A DNA stretch of 64,000 bases from Natrinema sp031626495. GTDB lineage: Archaea; Halobacteriota; Halobacteria; Halobacteriales; Natrialbaceae. Shown piece by piece: positions 25,753 to 35,370 of the stretch; within the stretch, counting starts at the first letter, position 1, and every line of letters starts with the position of its first letter. The notes under the pieces are model-generated. The model was not told where the DNA came from, did no database searches, and saw only the letters and a program-made list of their open reading frames with translations. Position numbers and translations under genes: made by a program. The DNA lies in the NCBI RefSeq assembly GCF_031626495.1, contig NZ_JAMQOJ010000002.1, positions 310,001 to 374,000 of the forward strand. Direction: 5' to 3'.

Positions 25753-26125
25753 TCACTCCTCGTCGACCGTTTTCAGGTCGAGGCGGGCTGTAACGTCTTC
25801 GTACGTGTCGTCGCTCGAGACGATGGTGTCGCCGTTCGATTCGACGAGGTGGAGCGCGTCGAAGGGCGTGAAACCGTGATCTTCGACGTAGGTCGCCGCG
25901 GCGACGACGGTGTCTACGTCACCCCGTACTTCGACGAGGTCGGCGGCGTTCGTGACGACTCGTTCCGTATCGCGATCCTCCGGTAGACGACCACGAGTAG
26001 TTCGATGAGCGTGAACTGTGAGTCCACAGTTCGTCTCGATGGGCGCGGTAGACGGTTTCGGCAGCATCACCGAGCCAGTCTTCGTCCTTGATGAGCGCGA
26101 GGAGAAAGTCCGTTTCCGCGTACAT
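25753..26125 (-). pseudogene. frameshifted VapC-like PIN-domain toxin
   Basis: The reading begins MYAETDFLLALIKDEDWLGDAAETV, with the conserved first Asp of PIN RNases (residue 6), passes through QFTLIELLVVVYR in a second frame and ends in a third frame with EDRDTERVV, TPFDALHL and SSDDTYEDV, the later acidic residues of the domain. Two indels are needed to join the parts and they do not compensate (net 373 nt). The first lies at a perfect hairpin, GAACTGTG-AGTC-CACAGTTC at 26013-26032. The toxin should be inactive. Before integration rfcL would have begun 44 nt after this gene. Confidence 0.7.
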
Positions 26126-26356
26126 TCAGCGTCCTGCCTCGTCCAGTGTCGATCTGCACGCCTCGTCGCGGAGTCCGTCGGCCGTCTTTTCGACGTCGTC
26201 GAACTCGTCACGGAGCGCGTCCAGCGGATCGTCCGCGACCGGAACCAGCTCGATTCCGTCGTAAAGCTCGACGATGTGATCGCGGTCGCCGTATCGCTCT
26301 CGCAACTCCTTGGGAAGCGTCAGGCGGCCACGGTCATCGAGCGTGGCATCGGACAT
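26126..26356 (-). CDS. VapB-like antitoxin, AbrB/SpoVT fold
   Basis: ATG at 26356 gives 76 residues with the swapped-hairpin AbrB N-terminus (MSDATLDDRGRLTLPKELRE) and a C-terminal toxin-neutralising helix region (ALRDEFDDVEKTADGLRDEA). It abuts the PIN gene with no gap (TGA then ATG), the usual antitoxin-toxin order. Because the toxin is frameshifted, this antitoxin is now an orphan. An upstream start at 26413 would add 19 unrelated residues. Confidence 0.75.
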   Translation of the reverse strand: MSDATLDDRGRLTLPKELRERYGDRDHIVELYDGIELVPVADDPLDALRDEFDDVEKTADGLRDEACRSTLDEAGR

Positions 26357-26490
26357 ACCCGGACACCGGTGGGCGGAATGACGAATCTTCCCCACTATCG
26401 GAAAGATACCCACGGTCGGGCTGCCAACAACCGGCCACAGGCCGTCAGTAGATCGACCCCCGCTCGAGCCGCCGTCTACACCCCACTTCT

Positions 26491-28032
26491 ATGCGACTGG
26501 CCCGCTTTGATCCGGTAATGGCGGATCTGGTCGACCTCGTTCACCGTTCGCTCCGCGACGAGACGTACCGCGAGTTCGACGACCGCGTCGACGAGCAGGC
26601 CTCGCGGCTCGCCAACGCCCTCCGCGACGGTCGACTCGACAGTCCAGGCTTCGGACTGGGGATCGAACTCGAGGCCTATGCGGTCGACGGGGGCGGCGAA
26701 CTCGCTCGAGTGCCAGACGCCGTGCTCGAGAGCGACTGCGAAAAGGAACTCGGGCGGCAGAACGTCGAGTTCCACACCGAGCCGTCGTCGTTCGACGACG
26801 ACGGAATCGCCGAGCAGGCGGCGGCGCTCCGCCGTCGCTATCGACGCGTGCAACGCGTTGCCGACCGGGAGGGGATCGAAATCGCCCTCGACGCCATGTG
26901 GACGATGCCGCCCGCGAAGGGAAGCGACGCCTACCTCGCCGATGTCACCGAACGCGAGGGCGTCACGATCGCCGCAAACATGACGCCATCGCCGCGGTAC
27001 TGCGCGATCGACAACGACATTCTGGCACGAACGGGAGGTGCGGTCGCCCTCGAGGTGCCGGGAGTCGAGCAGCGCTTTCCCTCGATTCTGTTCGAATCGC
27101 TCGCCAGTTCGATCCAGCCCCACGTCCAGATCCCCGACGCCGAGGCGTTTCCGCGCTACTACAATACCGCCATCCGGACGCTCGGGCCGGTGCTCGCGCT
27201 GGCGACGAACTCGCCGCTCTTACCGCCCGATCTGTACGACGTCGACGAGCCGTCCCGCCTGCTCGAGGAGACCTACCACGAACTCCGGATTCCGGTGTTC
27301 GAGCAGTCGATCAATCGGGCGTGGGAGAAGGTTCGCTTCCCCGGCGACATCGAGGACGCGACCGACACCCTCGAGCGACTCGCCGCCGATCCGACGTGCG
27401 CGCCGTTTCTCCGCGAGTGGCTCGCGGACGGCGACCGCGAGGCGTTCTCGGATCGGTTCTGGGAACTCGACCACAAGCGCGGGACCTACTGGCGGTGGCT
27501 CCGGGCCGTCATCGGCGGTGAGCCGGTCGGCCGGGGCGACCGGTGGTCGATCCGCATCGAGTACCGCCCGCTGCCGACCCAGCCCACGATCGCGGAGAAC
27601 ATCGGTTTTCAATGTCTGGTCGCCGGCCTGCTCCGCGGATTGGACGTGACCGACCATCCGCTCGCGGATCTCGAGCACGAGGCGGCCGAACGGAGCTTCT
27701 ACGCGGCGGTCGAAGACGGTCTCGAGGCTGATCTCGCGTGGCTCACCGCCGACGGCGACCGGACGACCGACTCGAGCGTGATCTACGACGAACTCTTCGC
27801 GTTCGCCCGGCGCGGTCTCCGCGAACAGGGCGTCTCCCCGGAGACGATCGAGGAGTACCTCGCGCCGCTCGAGGCGCGCTGGGCCCAGCGGACGACGCCG
27901 AGCCGGTGGAAACTCGAGCGAGTCGCCGACGGACTCGAGGCGGGGAAATCGTTCGACGAAGCGGTTCAGGAGATGCAACGGGAGTACCTCGAGCGGTCGG
28001 CGCGCGACGAGCCGATCACGCAGTGGTCTTGA
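26491..28032 (+). CDS. glutamate--cysteine ligase family protein (GCS2-like)
   Basis: The 513-aa protein has the family signature GLGIELEAYAV (about 52-62), ANMTPSPRYCAID in the middle and the C-terminal IRIEYRPLPTQPT arginine motif used by carboxylate-amine ligases. Haloarchaea make gamma-glutamylcysteine as their main thiol, which makes GshA-like activity plausible, but related GCS2 proteins have other substrates. An ATG at 26518, nine codons in, is an equally good start. It is monocistronic. Confidence 0.7.
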   Translation: MRLARFDPVMADLVDLVHRSLRDETYREFDDRVDEQASRLANALRDGRLDSPGFGLGIELEAYAVDGGGELARVPDAVLESDCEKELGRQNVEFHTEPSSFDDDGIAEQAAALRRRYRRVQRVADREGIEIALDAMWTMPPAKGSDAYLADVTEREGVTIAANMTPSPRYCAIDNDILARTGGAVALEVPGVEQRFPSILFESLASSIQPHVQIPDAEAFPRYYNTAIRTLGPVLALATNSPLLPPDLYDVDEPSRLLEETYHELRIPVFEQSINRAWEKVRFPGDIEDATDTLERLAADPTCAPFLREWLADGDREAFSDRFWELDHKRGTYWRWLRAVIGGEPVGRGDRWSIRIEYRPLPTQPTIAENIGFQCLVAGLLRGLDVTDHPLADLEHEAAERSFYAAVEDGLEADLAWLTADGDRTTDSSVIYDELFAFARRGLREQGVSPETIEEYLAPLEARWAQRTTPSRWKLERVADGLEAGKSFDEAVQEMQREYLERSARDEPITQWS

Positions 28033-28083
28033 ACCGTTCGCGGCCGACGGTCTCGAACGCAGCCGCGTCAGTTCCGACTGTCA

Positions 28084-29445
28084 TCAGTCGGACGTCTCAT
28101 CGGCCTCGGCCTCCGGAACGGCCTCGCTGACGATCACCCGCGAGACCCGCGTCCCTTCCACCGCCTCGACGGTCACCTCGTAGCCGCCGGCCTCGACCGC
28201 GTCGCCGACCTCGGGCGGTCGACCCAGTCGGCTCAGGACCAGTCCGCCGATGGTGTCGAACGCCTCGCTCTCGAAGGCCGTCTCGAGCGTGGCGTTTACG
28301 TCCTGAAGCGAGACGCCGCCGTCCATGGCGTAGCGGCCGTCGGTCAGTTCGTCGATCGAGGGCTCCATATCGGCGACGTCGAACTCGTCTTGGATCTCGC
28401 CGATCACGACCTCGATGACGTCTTCGATCGTGAGGATCCCCTCGAACGCTCCCCACTCGTCGATGACGACCGCCAGTTGGACGTTCCGTGCGCGAAACTC
28501 CGTGAGGATCTCGTCGATCCGGCGGGTCTCGGGGACGATGAGCACGTCTCGAGCGAGGTCGCGCGCGGTCGGTTCCTCGGCCGACGATCCGTCGTCCTCG
28601 TCCGCCGTCTCGATCGCGTGGAGAACGTCCTTGGCGTGAACGAAGCCGATGACGGGTTCGTCGGCGTCCTCGTCGACGATTGGGAACCGGGTATAGCTCC
28701 CGCTCCCGGCGACGGTCCGGAGTTCCGAGAGCGGCATGTCGGCGCGGACGGTGACCACGTCCGGGCGGGGAACCATCACCTCGCGGGCGATCGTGTCACT
28801 CAGGTCGAAGACGGCCTCGATCATCTCGACTTCGTCCGTTCCGACGGCGCCCTGTTCACCGGACTGCGAGACGATGCGCACGATCTCCTCCGGACTGTGG
28901 CTCTCGTCGCGCTCCGACGCCGGCGCGACCCCGATCAGGCGCGTGAAGAAGTTCGCCGTCCCGTTGAAGACGACGATACCGGGGATGAAAATGTAGTAGA
29001 AGAACTTCATCGGCGCAGCGACCAGCAGCGCGATCCGCTCGGCCTCCGCGATGGCGAGCGTCTTCGGCGCGAGTTCGCCGAAGACGACGTGGAGGAACGT
29101 GATGACGCTGAACCCGATCGCGATGGAGACCAGGTGAAGCGTGCCAGCCGGCAGCACCGGCCCTAATACGGGCTCGAGCAACGAGGCGATGGCCGGTTCG
29201 CCGACCCACCCGAGCCCCAGCGAGGCGATCGTGATCCCCAGCTGGGTTGTCGCCAGATAGTCGTCCAAGTTCTCCTCGGCCTCCTGGACCAGCTTCGCTG
29301 ACGACTTCCCCTCCTCCACGAGCGTCTGGATCTGGGTCGATCGAATCCGGACGTAGGCGAACTCCGCCGCGACGAAGAAGCCGTTCAGGAAGACCAGGAA
29401 GAGTGCGAAGAGGAGCCGACCGATCGAGAAAGCGAGGTCTACCAT
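28084..29445 (-). CDS. CNNM/CorC-type transporter with CBS domains
   Basis: ATG at 29445 gives 453 residues: a DUF21 membrane domain with four hydrophobic segments (LLFALFLVFLNGFFVAAEFA ... FHAFVVVFGELAPKTLA-type motif FLHVVFGELAPKTLA), a CBS pair (about 205-345, including MVPRPDVVTVRADMPL and VVIDEWGAFEGILT) and a C-terminal CorC/HlyC domain (VEAVEGTRVSRVIV). Such proteins export Mg2+ or regulate divalent cations. The longer upstream frame is Arg/Ser-rich and not part of the family. Confidence 0.88.
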   Translation of the reverse strand: MVDLAFSIGRLLFALFLVFLNGFFVAAEFAYVRIRSTQIQTLVEEGKSSAKLVQEAEENLDDYLATTQLGITIASLGLGWVGEPAIASLLEPVLGPVLPAGTLHLVSIAIGFSVITFLHVVFGELAPKTLAIAEAERIALLVAAPMKFFYYIFIPGIVVFNGTANFFTRLIGVAPASERDESHSPEEIVRIVSQSGEQGAVGTDEVEMIEAVFDLSDTIAREVMVPRPDVVTVRADMPLSELRTVAGSGSYTRFPIVDEDADEPVIGFVHAKDVLHAIETADEDDGSSAEEPTARDLARDVLIVPETRRIDEILTEFRARNVQLAVVIDEWGAFEGILTIEDVIEVVIGEIQDEFDVADMEPSIDELTDGRYAMDGGVSLQDVNATLETAFESEAFDTIGGLVLSRLGRPPEVGDAVEAGGYEVTVEAVEGTRVSRVIVSEAVPEAEADETSD

Positions 29446-29782
29446 CGGTCCCACCTCGTCGACCGCGAGCGGTTCGTCGGCGTCGCTCTCACGGCGATTC
29501 CTCGGCGCACTCGACGACCGATCCGTCGACCCCGTTCGCTCGAGCGAACGGGCTGACGGACGACGTTCGGCGGCGAACTCGCTGTGTCCTCGCCGCCGGT
29601 AGAGACGACCATACGGGCACTTGGCACACGACTTACAAAACCGTAGCGCTGGCGATCTGCCGCAGCGGCGTCGCACAATCGTCTGAAGCCGCGGTCGACA
29701 TCAACCGTCGACGGCAACGCTGATTCGTCCGATCGATAGCCGGGTCCGGAGCCGATAACTGCCTGTACCTCCAACGCCGCCC

Positions 29783-30544
29783 ATGAACGTCGCGATCGTC
29801 ACCGTCGGCGACGAGATCCTCGCGGGGTCGACCACCAACACCAACGCGTCGTGGCTGGCCGAGCGGATCACCGAACGCGGCAGCACCGTCGGTCGGATCC
29901 TGACGATCCCCGACGACTGCGACCTCATCGCCGACTACGTCGCCCGCTGGAGCGACGAGTTCGACGCCGTCATCGTCACCGGCGGCATCGGCGGCACGCC
30001 CGACGACGTGACCGTCGAAGCCGTCGCCGACGGCCTCGAGCGAGACTTCATCGTGCACGGCGAGATCCGCGAGCGCCTCCTCGAGAAGGCCGCCGCCTTC
30101 CGCGACGAGAATCCGGAGATGGTCGAGGAGTACGACCTCCAACTGGACATCGACGCGGCCGCCTCGATCCCCGAGGGTGCGACCCCGATCGTCATCGACG
30201 AGGGGTGGGCACCCGGCTGCGTCGTCGAGAACGTCTACGTCTTCGCCGGCATCCCCAACGAGATGCAGGCCATGTTCGAGCAGGTAGCCGACGAGTTTCA
30301 GGGCGACGCCGTCGCTCGGACGATCTACACGCCCGCCCCCGAAGGGTCGCTCCACGAGGCGCTCGAGGCTGTGAGCCAGCGGTTCGACGTTTCCGTCGGC
30401 AGCTATCCCCGAAGCGAGCACCGACCGGGCCGGATTCGGGTCTCGAGTACCGACCCCGAGACGGTCGACGAGGCGATAGACTGGCTTCGGGAGCGCGTCG
30501 AGACGACCGAGCAGCCGTCGGCCGATATGGACACCACGGATTGA
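29783..30544 (+). CDS. CinA-like molybdopterin-binding-domain protein
   Basis: The 253-aa protein starts MNVAIVTVGDEILAGSTTNTNASWLA and has VIVTGGIGGTPDDVTVEAVA, the two hallmark stretches of the MoCF-biosynthesis/CinA N-terminal fold. It lacks the separate C-terminal CinA deamidase domain found in bacteria, as is usual for archaeal members. Such proteins are named for competence/damage or nucleotide pyrophosphatase activities; the substrate here is unproven. Confidence 0.8.
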   Translation: MNVAIVTVGDEILAGSTTNTNASWLAERITERGSTVGRILTIPDDCDLIADYVARWSDEFDAVIVTGGIGGTPDDVTVEAVADGLERDFIVHGEIRERLLEKAAAFRDENPEMVEEYDLQLDIDAAASIPEGATPIVIDEGWAPGCVVENVYVFAGIPNEMQAMFEQVADEFQGDAVARTIYTPAPEGSLHEALEAVSQRFDVSVGSYPRSEHRPGRIRVSSTDPETVDEAIDWLRERVETTEQPSADMDTTD

Positions 30545-30700
30545 CGGATGGCAGTCCCTTCTCGAGCAGTCGAGTCCGCTATCCGCTTCCGGAGCCCACT
30601 AACCCGCGAAGTACGCGACCGGATCCGTCGTGGCTCTGGTGACAATGGCGACCCGCTGGCCACGGCGAGCGGCTGAGAACGCACCGTCGACGTGACCAAT

Positions 30701-30710
30701 AAAAATATTT
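30701..30710 (+). promoter_or_regulatory. TATA box of the M48 protease gene
   Basis: AAAAATATTT lies about 30 nt before the ATG at 30738. Confidence 0.45.
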
Positions 30711-30737
30711 GCTGGCGAGGGTGAAATAACGTCGGCA

Positions 30738-31703
30738 ATGCGACTGACGAGGAAGGCCGGACTCGCGACTCGCGCTGCTCTTTCGGCGTCGATCAGTGGA
30801 GCAGTGCTCGCTGGCAGCCTCGCTATCGTGCTGGCGATCGCGGTCGTCAGTGGAATGGTGTTTTCCGCGTATGCGTCCGATCTGCTCCGTTTCGCTCATA
30901 TTTCTCTTCCCGACGTGGTATGGTCAGCAGTCTGGTCGCTCTGTGGTCTCTGCGCCTTCGGCTGGTTCGCTCGAGCGATTGTAAACGCCGTTCGAACTGA
31001 ACGTGCCGACTCATTCCAGCGAACGACGCCGCTCTCGAAGTCAACGGTAGACGAACCGGCGAACGTCGAGTACACAGTCGGTCGTCTGGCGAGACAAACA
31101 GATGTCCCAAAACCGCCGATACGAGTCAATCCGACGGCGACGCCGCTCGCCTTCACGACCTATCGACCGGACGATCCGATTGTCAGAACCAGTCACGACG
31201 CGACGCCAGTTATCGTCGTCTCGCAAGGACTCATAGAGACGCTATCCGAGTCGGAGCTATCGGCAGTCCTCGCACACGAACTCGCCCACATTTCCAGCGA
31301 CGATCTTCGACTGCTCACGGTGGTACTCGTCCCCCTTATCGCCGCTGAAACGCTTACACCGGACGAGGGGAGTACGTCGAACGTCTTCGAAGTTTGCGGG
31401 CACTACCTCAGTTTTATCGCACTGATCGGAGTCAGCGTTTTCTCCCGAGGTCGAGAACTGGCCGCCGACCGCGCCGCTGCAGAGTTGACCGGTGATCCGA
31501 CTGCACTTGCGACTGCGCTCGAGAAACTCGACGACACAGCGCCTGTCAAACCGACAGCGGATCTTCGCGAGCACGCCCGATCGGCGAACGCGATCGCTAT
31601 TCTTCCGACGCTCGGCAACGAACGCCCCAGTTCGGGGCTTCGTTCGACGCATCCGCCGCTCGAGACGCGTCTCGAGCGGCTTCGCTCGCTGGCAGCCAAC
31701 TGA
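30738..31703 (+). CDS. M48-family membrane metalloprotease (HtpX-like)
   Basis: The 321-aa protein has two N-terminal membrane helices (about 20-45 and 60-82), the zinc motif HELAH at 180-184 and a downstream glutamate in RGRELAADRAAAELTGDP, the third zinc ligand region of M48 peptidases. Members degrade misfolded membrane proteins. The order of helices and catalytic domain fits HtpX, although the second helix pair is weak. It is transcribed alone. Confidence 0.85.
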   Translation: MRLTRKAGLATRAALSASISGAVLAGSLAIVLAIAVVSGMVFSAYASDLLRFAHISLPDVVWSAVWSLCGLCAFGWFARAIVNAVRTERADSFQRTTPLSKSTVDEPANVEYTVGRLARQTDVPKPPIRVNPTATPLAFTTYRPDDPIVRTSHDATPVIVVSQGLIETLSESELSAVLAHELAHISSDDLRLLTVVLVPLIAAETLTPDEGSTSNVFEVCGHYLSFIALIGVSVFSRGRELAADRAAAELTGDPTALATALEKLDDTAPVKPTADLREHARSANAIAILPTLGNERPSSGLRSTHPPLETRLERLRSLAAN

Positions 31704-31763
31704 TCTGCGAAACACCGTACCAGCCGAGCGTCGCTGTCGCTCCGTGTTAGAAGCTTTCCGAGG

Positions 31764-32408
31764 TCACGCCGAGCGGCGGTCCTCGAGGATCCGCACGCCC
31801 ACCGCGGTCAGGCCGGCGACGGTGAGCACGAACCGCTCGCCGGTCGCCGCGATGGGGAAGATTCGCTCGACGCCCGTCGCGGGTTCGCCGCGCGTCGGAT
31901 CGAACCCGGTTCTGTAGTGGGTGTTCTCGGTCGTCCCGCGGGCCGTCGCCTCGGCGAGTCCGCTCCCCTCGAGTTCGACGAACGTCTGGACGAGTCCGCG
32001 CTGGTCGGTGACGAGCAGCGACCCCGAGAGGTCGTAAAACCGGTCGTGCATCGGCCAGAGGAGGTTGACACCGTTGAAGAAAGCGTCGAACAGAATATGC
32101 GCGAACAGCAACGCGGCGAGCGTGGTCCACGCGACTCGAGGGGCCGCCTCGCCCCACCGCTCCCGAACCAGCGACTCCTCGCGGATCGCGCCGTCCCACA
32201 GCAGGACGGCGGCGGGGACGAGAACGATCCAGAGGTTGTGGAACGCCGCGCGGTGCGTTCCGGGGACGACGACTCCGATCAGGGTATCGAGATCGAGCAG
32301 GGCGCTCGCCCCCATCACGAGCAGGATCTTGCGGGTGTCGAATGCGTCGCCGAGCAGCGCGACGCCGAGCAGACCCGCGAACGCGACGTGGACGACGGTC
32401 GATGGCAC
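31764..32408 (-). CDS. membrane-bound metal-dependent hydrolase-like protein (YdjM family)
   Basis: GTG at 32408 gives 214 residues. It begins VPSTVVHVAFAGLLGVALLG and has several membrane helices with conserved His and Asp (ALLDLDTLIG, HRAAFHNLWIVL, LFAHILFDAFFNG) characteristic of YdjM-like membrane hydrolases. The catalytic role is inferred from the family name only. It is 59 nt downstream of the UbiB-like gene, same strand. Confidence 0.7.
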   Translation of the reverse strand: MPSTVVHVAFAGLLGVALLGDAFDTRKILLVMGASALLDLDTLIGVVVPGTHRAAFHNLWIVLVPAAVLLWDGAIREESLVRERWGEAAPRVAWTTLAALLFAHILFDAFFNGVNLLWPMHDRFYDLSGSLLVTDQRGLVQTFVELEGSGLAEATARGTTENTHYRTGFDPTRGEPATGVERIFPIAATGERFVLTVAGLTAVGVRILEDRRSA

Positions 32409-32467
32409 GTCTCGCCGACTCGAACTGCGAGGGCTTGACTGTTGGGGAGCAGTCGGCGACCGCGGTC

Positions 32468-34036
32468 TCAGCCGCGCCGCCGACGGCGAACGTACTGGCC
32501 GAGAAAGAGGAGGCCGAACAGCGCGCTCACGGTACCGAGCGGCTCCGCGCGGAACGCGAGGACCGAGGCGGCGACGAACAGGGAGCCGGCGACGATCGCG
32601 TAGCCGACCGCCGGGTCCCCGCCGGCGGTCGGTTCGACCGGCTCGGTCCGGACGACGAGCTCGCCGCGCTCGAGCTGGCCGAAGACGGTATCGAACCGCG
32701 CCGGGGCCCGCGCCAGGACGGGTACCGACGCGCGGAGGTCGTCGCGAACGTCCTTGAGCAGGGCTTCGAATTCGCTCTCGATGAACCCGCGGTCGACGAG
32801 GAACGAGCGCGTGACCGCGATGAAGTCGAAGTCGGGGTCGAGAGTTCGGCAGACGCCCTCGCCGACCGTCCCGACCCGCACGAGCAGCATCACGTTCGGC
32901 GGGATGCGGAACGGAAACTCGTGCAGCCTCGCGAACAGCTGAGTGATGATCTGTTGCCAGGAGACGTCCGACTGGCCCTCGAGGTTCTCGATCACCAGTT
33001 CGAGCACCCGCCGCACCTCGGTCCGATCGACCGAGGGATCGAGCACCTCGAGCGCGACGAGCGCGTTCAGGAGGCCGTCGACGTCGCGGCGGACGAGGGT
33101 CCGGTAGAGGGTCGTAATGTCTTCCTGTTCCCCCGGCGTGAGCCGCTGGCTCATCCCGTAGTCGTAGATGGCGAGCCGGCCGTCGTCGGTCACCGAGAGG
33201 TTGCCGGGGTGTGGATCCGCGTGGAAGACACCGTCGACGAGGCCCATCTGCAGGTACGTGCGGGCGATCACCGTCGCCATCTCGGTCGGCTCGACGCCGG
33301 CGTCCGCGAGGGCCCGGTCGTCGGTGACCTTCCGCCCCTCGACGTACTCCATGGCCACGACGCGGTCCGAACACAGGTCGGGGTAGATGTCGGGAATGAC
33401 GATCCGGTCGTCGTCCGCGAAGTTGTCCCTGATCTCCGCCATGATCGACGCTTCGCGCTCGAAGTCCAGTTCCTCGAGGACGATCTCCTCGAAGTCGTCG
33501 GCGATGTTCTCGATCGAGTACCGCTGGCGCTCGTCGGCGACGGTCGCGAGCAGCGGGACGAACCCCCGAATGACGCGGAGGTCACGCTCGATCAGCGACG
33601 CCAGCCCCGGTCGGCGGACCTTCAGGGCGATCCGTTCGCCCTCGTACTCGACGGTGTAGACGAACGCGAGCGAGCCGCCCGCGACCGGCTCGAGCGTCTC
33701 GAGGTCGAGGGCGTCGCCGAGTTCGGACTCGACAACGGTCAGCGGATCGCCGCCCGCGTCCTCGGGGACCTCGTCCTGCAGCGTCGCGAACGCCTCGACG
33801 TACGTCGGCGGGACGATGTCCGGCCGCGTCGACAGCACCTGACCGACCTTGATGAACGCGGGGCCGAGCTCGAGCATCGTCTCCGTGATCCGCTCGGCCC
33901 GCTCCCGGTGGGTAGCGGTCGAAACCCGTCTCGATGGGCCGAACAACAGGAATCGCCGACGATCCCGGAGAAACGCGATCGCGAGGGGGAGAAACCGAAC
34001 GAGGACCTGCAGGTAGCGGAGATAGTAGCCCCTCAT
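32468..34036 (-). CDS. UbiB/ABC1-family atypical kinase
   Basis: From ATG 34036 the protein has 522 residues. KxGQ motif (LGPAFIKVGQVLSTRPD), the Ala-rich nucleotide loop region GGSLAFVYTVEYEG with invariant Lys (ALKVRRP), and HADPHPGNLSV / IYDYGMSQRL as catalytic and metal loops are all present. Two hydrophobic helices form the C-terminus (about 455-515). UbiB proteins support quinone or lipid metabolism at the membrane. The long Arg/Ser-rich frame upstream of 34036 is not part of the family. Confidence 0.9.
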   Translation of the reverse strand: MRGYYLRYLQVLVRFLPLAIAFLRDRRRFLLFGPSRRVSTATHRERAERITETMLELGPAFIKVGQVLSTRPDIVPPTYVEAFATLQDEVPEDAGGDPLTVVESELGDALDLETLEPVAGGSLAFVYTVEYEGERIALKVRRPGLASLIERDLRVIRGFVPLLATVADERQRYSIENIADDFEEIVLEELDFEREASIMAEIRDNFADDDRIVIPDIYPDLCSDRVVAMEYVEGRKVTDDRALADAGVEPTEMATVIARTYLQMGLVDGVFHADPHPGNLSVTDDGRLAIYDYGMSQRLTPGEQEDITTLYRTLVRRDVDGLLNALVALEVLDPSVDRTEVRRVLELVIENLEGQSDVSWQQIITQLFARLHEFPFRIPPNVMLLVRVGTVGEGVCRTLDPDFDFIAVTRSFLVDRGFIESEFEALLKDVRDDLRASVPVLARAPARFDTVFGQLERGELVVRTEPVEPTAGGDPAVGYAIVAGSLFVAASVLAFRAEPLGTVSALFGLLFLGQYVRRRRRG

Positions 34037-34220
34037 CGGTCGTCGGCGGCGTGCTCGGTCGGAAACCCGTCCATACGTCGCCTTCGAACACCGAGCACAA
34101 ATACATCGGTGATCCGACGGGCGATACGGGCCGCGAACTCGGCGATCGCTCTTGGGTCGACCCGCGCGGCCGGCGTCTCGGCTCCGGTAGGTACTTGAGT
34201 CGACCGGGCGACCGACGGGT

Positions 34221-34931
34221 ATGGGCGGGCGCGGACCGAAACGGGAACTCGCGGAGAAGATCGCCGGGGAGATCACGCTGAGCGACGATCCCGGCGCGAC
34301 GCTACGGAAGTGGCGCACCGACTTCGACGTCTCGCAGACCGACCTCGCGGCCGAACTCGACGTCTCGTCGTCGGTCATCTCCGACTACGAGAGCGGCCGC
34401 CGGGAGAGCCCCGGCATCGGCGTCGTCGGTCGCCTCGTCGAGGGACTACTCGCGATCGACGAGCGCCGCGGCGGCGAGCGTATCCGCCAGTACGGCCGGG
34501 TGCTCTCGGCGGGCTTCGAGAGCGACGTGGTCTACGACCTGCGAGAGTACGCCACCTCGATCCCCCTCGCACAGCTCTACGACGACCTCGAGGCCACGGA
34601 AGTCGCTTCGAGCGGTACCGACCGCGTCAGCGGCCACACCGTCATCGACAGTATCGAGGCGATCACCCGCCTCTCGAGCGAGGAGTTCTTCCGGCTCTAC
34701 GGGCAGAGCACGAACCGCGTCCTCGTCTTTACAGGCGTGACGCGGGGCGAGTCCCCGCTGGTCGCGCTGCGCGTCGTCAACCCGACGCCGAACGCGGTCA
34801 TCCTCCACGGCATCGACGAGGCCGACCTCTGGGACCACGCGGCCGATCTGGCGCGGATCGACGGCTACTCGCTGGCCGTCACGAACGCGCCGCTGGACGA
34901 GATGCTCGAGCATCTCGTGACCCTCGAGTGA
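34221..34931 (+). CDS. archaeal HTH (XRE-type) transcriptional regulator with large C-terminal domain
   Basis: The 236-aa protein has an HTH at about 30-80 (TLRKWRTDFDVSQTDLAAEL, DVSSSVISDYESGR) followed by a roughly 150-residue domain (SIEAITRLSSEEFFRLYGQS, LVALRVVNPTPNAVILHG). This two-domain layout occurs in a widely conserved archaeal regulator family whose ligand is unknown. It is divergent from the UbiB-like gene. Confidence 0.75.
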   Translation: MGGRGPKRELAEKIAGEITLSDDPGATLRKWRTDFDVSQTDLAAELDVSSSVISDYESGRRESPGIGVVGRLVEGLLAIDERRGGERIRQYGRVLSAGFESDVVYDLREYATSIPLAQLYDDLEATEVASSGTDRVSGHTVIDSIEAITRLSSEEFFRLYGQSTNRVLVFTGVTRGESPLVALRVVNPTPNAVILHGIDEADLWDHAADLARIDGYSLAVTNAPLDEMLEHLVTLE

Positions 34932-34983
34932 GGGACGATGTGAATACGCCGTAGACGACGAAGCCGAGCGGCCGAAAAGCCGT

Positions 34984-35370
34984 TTACGCGATCTGGTTCT
35001 CGTATTCGTCGGCGGTCAGGCAGTCCTCGAGTTCGTCGGGATCGTCGGGCTCGAGCTCGAGCATCCAGCCCTCGCCGAAGGGATCCTCGTTGACGAGTTC
35101 GGGTGCGTCGAACAGGTCGTCGTTGATCGCGACGACCTCGCCGCCGACCGGCGCGTAGAGGTCGGAGACGGCCTTGATCGACTCGACGACGCCGAACTCG
35201 GCTTCCTGTTCGAGGTCGTCGCCCGTATCGGGGAGTTCGACGAAGACCACGTCGCCGAGTTCGTCCTGTGCGAAGTCGGAGATGCCGACCCGAACGGTGC
35301 CGTCGTCCGTCTCGAGTGCCCACTCGTGCGATTCCAGATACCGTCTGTCGTCGGGAACGTCGAAGCTCAT
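34984..35370 (-). CDS. gcvH: glycine cleavage system H protein
   Basis: The 128-aa protein starts MSFDVPDDRRYLESHEWA and carries the lipoylation motif VVESIKAVSD with Lys66. H protein shuttles the aminomethyl group between P and T proteins. Its ATG overlaps the gcvT stop (TAATG), so the T and H proteins are coupled. The P protein subunits are encoded at 48.9-51.8 kb. Confidence 0.96.
   Translation of the reverse strand: MSFDVPDDRRYLESHEWALETDDGTVRVGISDFAQDELGDVVFVELPDTGDDLEQEAEFGVVESIKAVSDLYAPVGGEVVAINDDLFDAPELVNEDPFGEGWMLELEPDDPDELEDCLTADEYENQIA

Noticed and set aside
33314..34198. Long plus-strand frame of several hundred codons opposite the UbiB-like gene
   Set aside because: Antisense shadow with biased composition; the minus-strand kinase motifs are unambiguous.
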